64,000 bases of DNA, taken from NCBI GenBank assembly GCA_030374805.1, contig JARGSG010000092.1, forward strand, positions 62,001 through 126,000. The letters run 5' to 3'. The first letter of the stretch is position 1. Every line of letters starts with the position of its first letter. Shown here piece after piece: positions 60,103 through 64,000 of the stretch. Source of the stretch: Gracilaria gracilis. Its lineage: Eukaryota > Rhodophyta > Florideophyceae > Gracilariales > Gracilariaceae. Under the pieces are notes generated by a model. The model was not told the origin of the DNA and did not search any database. It saw nothing but the letters and a program-made list of their open reading frames with translations. Position numbers and translations under genes: made by a program.

Positions 60103-62748
60103 TTGGAGCACGGAGTGAGTATAGATTGAGTTCCATTGGATGGTGAACGCTGCAACAAATACCCTCCACTTGCAATCCCAAAAATTGAAAGAATTTCTTA
60201 TAGGGCGACGAGGATGAGCAACGGCGGCGGGAGCCGGCGATGGCGACTGCAGAGCGGTAGGTTGTCGCTGTGGAGACGGCGGATAAAGTTTGACCGACCA
60301 CTAAGATCTTTTTCTGTAGAAATATTAGTTTATATAAAGAGAATATATCTCCGTGTATGTACTACACATGTTACACAGGTTCACAGTGTACCCTTCACCG
60401 GATACACTGTGTACACTACAGCGCATATGCGTTGTGTCGTGCGGCACGACTCGTACCTAGAATAGAAGAATCTCTTCACCTCCACAGGTCTTCACTTACC
60501 ACTCCTGGTCGTGAAGAGAATCGACAGCTTCAGTTTCAGTGTACCTTCGAGTTCCCAGCCTGGATTTCAATCTGAAAAGGACCGTACTGTAGAGATCATG
60601 TGAGTCTCATGCGCGCGGGCTCCGGGCCTGAGTAACGTACCGGCAGTACGTTCGCGCACCAGTTTCCCACGATTATCATGAGAAGGAGCTCTCTTTTATT
60701 CGTTCGCGCAAGCGAAGACATCATATATGTGCATTTCACGGGGCACCGCGGATTGTATCACAACGATGCCAAATCAAGGTGTCACACGATCCAATACAAA
60801 ATGTGGATACGGGCTTGTATGGAAGGGAAGGTTCCGTCTTGGGTGAACTAAATGATTTTGTGGCAAGGATGTTATCGGATACTCACCACATTAATCATTT
60901 TATGTTCGAACGGCCAAACTCTTCAAGCGAATTTGGAGATCGAAATCCCAAGTGAAAAGAAATTTGAAGATATCCTAAGTCAGGCTGCGCTAAACGTCTT
61001 TGTGGAACTCGGCACTGTTTATGAGAACCGAAATTCGGCCCTAGGTCTTCCGAATCTGGCTTTGCCGACTTTTTGCATTCCGATTCTAAGGTTTGAAGTG
61101 CATACAATACACCCGACATTTTGGTTTTTATACGCTACGAAGATGGATAACTTTATGAAGATACGAACTGGGAAATCATGGCATTTAATTCTGGACAAAG
61201 AGACCGGGGTAAGCCAGGTTCTTTGAAGATTGCCCATGAGTTCAAGATTTTGTGCAGAAGGTATATCTAATAACGGATTCTGTGAGCATCATAGAAATGA
61301 ACAGATGTTGTCTGGAGTCGTATGTACAGGGATATAGGGAAAAACGGTTCTCGCACGTCATTGGGATTGTCAGTTTCTTGATTCGATTGCGAGACACTTG
61401 AATACAACTTCGCTGCACATAAGAAATGCATTGGATTTAAGGGCTCTCCAGAGTACGGGGCAACTGCAGGAGAACTCATCAGGTTCTTGAGTTACTAGAT
61501 GAAGCATTTGAGAGTAGAACTCAAGATTTTTAGGACTTGGTGCGCTCTTTGACACGCGTGGCGTTTGACCCTCACCGCGAGGCTTTGGTGCTCGCCTCGC
61601 TTACCGCAGAGCCGTTCATTCGGGAATTTTGAATCCTTGCCGTGCGGGAATCATTGATGATCGAGTTCTCCGTTGATATCGTGGATATTGGTATCGGTGT
61701 GCCGGACAGCAAATCAGACGATTTGGAGTGGGCCTAAGGTGGCGATGATGTGCATTTGTAGATCTAGTCTATAGAGGCTTGTTTAGAATACTCAATGAAA
61801 TTGGAAGGTTGAATCATATATATGTTGCTTGAGTTCGCATTGCGGCATTGTAAAAAATGAGTGCGGGGACAATCTAGCCAAACAGACTCCGGACATACCG
61901 AAAAGGAAACAAGTGAGAGTTCCAATAGTCTTTTCTGACGTTAAAAGAAGAGTAGCAACAAGACGAAAGCCGAAACATCTGTTCTCTTCTCTACCGTAGA
62001 AGATGCAGCCATTTATATCACAAAGAGAAGCCGAAGTGATTCTGTCTCAATTGTTTGTTGGACTGACTCCTGCGCTGCACCGGCGTGGAACCTATCTGCT
62101 GAACCGGAAGTTTTTTTTGCGATTATTGTCCTGGTGAAGCCAACCACTACGTTCTGAGATGCCCGAAACCGACGCTCTCATGTCTTTGCCTGCTGCATTT
62201 GAGCGAGCGCCGTGGTCTTATTGTTTCTGATATCGTCAAGAAGTGGCCTGAGAAGATGTTCGTCTTCCTACTGAGAGCGGGTTTATTTCATCAGAAACGC
62301 TCTACAATTAGTTCAAATTATTAGGCTATCTGTACCTCTAAATGAGAGAGTGTGTGTTCCAACTAAGCTATTTGTACCTACCTAGAAGTTAGAGAGAGAT
62401 GTAGACTCTAATGGATTATCACCACAGCCACATCTAGATTGAGTGGAAGCGGTAGTTTCAACAAAATCATGCATGACAAAGAAAGTGCAATGCACTCTTT
62501 TTCCAATGAAGACACGTGTGATTGAAAACTTTGTGTCGTTAGTGCTATAAGTAGCATTTATTTATAGCCATGATTTGGTTAGGATGATCCCGACGCAACA
62601 AATTGATCGCTTCTCCGGCTTCGCTATATGTGAAGGCTTCCGAACATATGAACGAGCTCGAAATCATTGGGCAAGTTGTCCCGAACTCAGTTTCATCGGC
62701 ATGAAGCTTCGAACGCCTTTGTTACGACAGTGCAACCTACTTCTCCTA
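60103..62748. other. Low-information region
   Basis: No gene is recognised. Short frames (for example 60852-61226, 124 codons) have no motif. A CCHC-like motif occurs at 62118-62166 on the plus strand: CDYCPGEANHYVLRC, in a short frame. It may be a remnant of a retroelement nucleocapsid. Confidence 0.3.
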
Positions 62749-63258
62749 CTATTCTTCGTGACGCCATATCGCATTACAAGTTGGCCCCCCTTCCCGACTT
62801 CCATCTTTTTTCGCTCCCTTCCGAATGAGACCTTTTAAGACATAGTCGACTTCCATTAGAATTCCGATCATCTCTGTGATTACCACTTCCGGCAAGGCAA
62901 ACCAACACAACCCCCATACGCACCAGTGACAGCGGCCACGATCAACCTTATAAGCGTCCCGCTCCCACCTCGTTGAGCAAAAAGTGTACAATAATCCCAG
63001 CACGTTCGGTCTTGCGTCATTCCAGGCAAAGTTTGTAAACGTTCCAAAGAATCTCGTACCCTCTATGCCGCACTGTGGAAGACCTGGGTACCGTTGTACC
63101 GATGCTGTTGCATCCACAATCTCTATGTTCACTTTAAGGAGAGAACCCTTCACTGGGTGAAAATGTGCTGATGAGGTACGTAGGGGTCGCAAGCAATGGG
63201 GTTGTGAGCTGCGGGCGTGCTCGTAGTAGGTGGCAAGGTAATGCCTGCTGGTGTTCAT
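62749..63258 (-). other. Unassigned 169-codon open frame
   Basis: This open frame on the minus strand starts near the duplicated segment and reads through Cys/Trp-rich sequence (RCHWCVWGLCWFALPE). No family was recognised and no paralogue is in the window. It may be chance. Confidence 0.2.
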
Positions 63259-63349
63259 CTCGAAGCCTCATGCCATTATGCGATGCAACATGCGCTGCCG
63301 CTCCATTAGCGCAAACTCGTCGGGACGGGATTTCAAGAGCTTGGACGAA

Positions 63350-63720
63350 GTCAGGGTGCCCAGCGCGCCCAAGCTGAGAGAGGGCGGGAACAGGGCCACT
63401 TAGACGTTTTGCGGCGCGCGGCCGGCAAGAGAGCTGGAGCAAACGCTGGAGGGATGTACCGTGTGAGACGGCAGACTTTCATATCATGATATTCGAGACT
63501 TACACGAGCGCACAGCCTCTAAAGCCGAGGCGTGACATGTAGAAGGGGCGCCAGCGCACCCAAGGTAGGAGGGGGCGGGGGTAGAGGCAAGCGGACGATG
63601 TGCGGCGTGCGGAGAGCAAGAGAGCTGGAGTAAACGGCGGATGGAGGCGTCGCGCTCGAAAAAGGTACGGGCGCACAGCCTGTATAGGGTACGCAATGAC
63701 ATAAGAGGAGAATCTACTCA
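63350..63720. repeat. Imperfect tandem duplication, ~193-bp unit
   Basis: The block CGCGCCCAAGCTGAGAGAGG ... CAAGAGAGCTGGAGCAAACG at 63366-63445 recurs as CGCACCCAAGGTAGGAGGGG ... CAAGAGAGCTGGAGTAAACG at 63555-63640. The flanking GCGCACAGCCT occurs at about 63509 and again at 63670. On the minus strand both encode RLLQLSC-P-AA-R, so a coding origin is possible. Confidence 0.6.
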
Positions 63721-64000
63721 AGAGAGGGGTTTCGCGGAGTTTGGCGCCGGATCGAAGGCCCGTGTATCTACCAACCGTACCCTTGTACCAACCAAACGGT
63801 ACACGTGAAGGTTGTGATACGTCCTCGCCTTTATTGGGACAAGGGTTCCATTGTACAGTTGGTACTCCGAAAGCAGGTGAAGCCGCTGCGCTCTTGCGCA
63901 ACAGGTGAGGTGCTGTAAGGCGTTTTTGGGTGGCCGTTGTTTTATATGTTGAGATTTATCAACTCGTTAGAAGGTATCAAAAGGCTTTCCCTTCAGGGCT
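63721..64000. other. Window end, nothing recognised
   Basis: No gene, repeat or motif that I can support. Confidence 0.3.

Overview
This is eukaryotic, repeat-dominated DNA. I see no convincing host single-copy gene, no rRNA or tRNA and no CRISPR. Almost everything is a mobile element or tandem satellite. The evidence for a eukaryote is Ty3/Gypsy retrotransposons with chromodomains, a PIF/Harbinger-type transposase, a ~180-bp satellite array, SET and chromodomain proteins, and nuclear-localisation-like basic tracts. The host cannot be named from sequence alone. My low-confidence guess is an alga, possibly red: genes look intron-poor, and one cargo protein resembles an algal-type ketopantoate-reductase-like family.

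Layout. (1) 3-43621: one decayed chromodomain Gypsy retrotransposon on the minus strand (Gypsy-1), with its 3' LTR at 3-550 and its 5' LTR at 43081-43621. (2) Its reverse transcriptase is interrupted by a TIR-bounded giant DNA transposon (outer copy) at 7035-39444. (3) That copy is itself interrupted by a second copy of the same family (inner copy) at 15297-34588, in the opposite orientation. This gives a three-level nest. Without the inner copy the outer is ~13.1 kb and has lost a central segment; the inner copy is ~19.3 kb and has the full gene set. (4) 43622-46500: a PIF/Harbinger remnant. (5) 46565-49604: Gypsy-2 remnant. (6) 49600-54040: satellite array, split by ~0.8 kb of unrelated sequence. 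(7) 54094-59065: Gypsy-3 remnant. (8) 59066-64000: low-information sequence with a possible solo LTR and a short tandem duplication.

The giant transposon is the main find. From its transposase end it carries: a zinc-finger plus Plavaka/KDZ-like RNase-H-fold transposase; an uncharacterised coiled-coil protein; a fusion of a beta-class DNA amino-methyltransferase (DPPY) with a SET domain; a ~1.8-kb non-coding block of near-perfect 34- to 39-bp-arm palindromes; a ParB/Srx-like protein; a 2-oxoglutarate/Fe(II) dioxygenase-like protein; a ketopantoate-reductase-like protein; and a second coiled-coil protein. The ParB-like and dioxygenase reading frames are joined in the outer copy and separated by 7 bases in the inner one. 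KDZ transposons carrying TET/JBP dioxygenases are known in fungi. I know of no described element with this combination of DNA methyltransferase-SET fusion, ParB-like protein beside a palindrome array, dioxygenase and KDZ-like transposase. My hypothesis is that the element writes and edits chromatin or DNA marks on itself, and that the ParB-like protein binds the palindromes. All copies seen here carry stops or frame breaks in key genes, so this locus is a fossil of the system rather than an active one.
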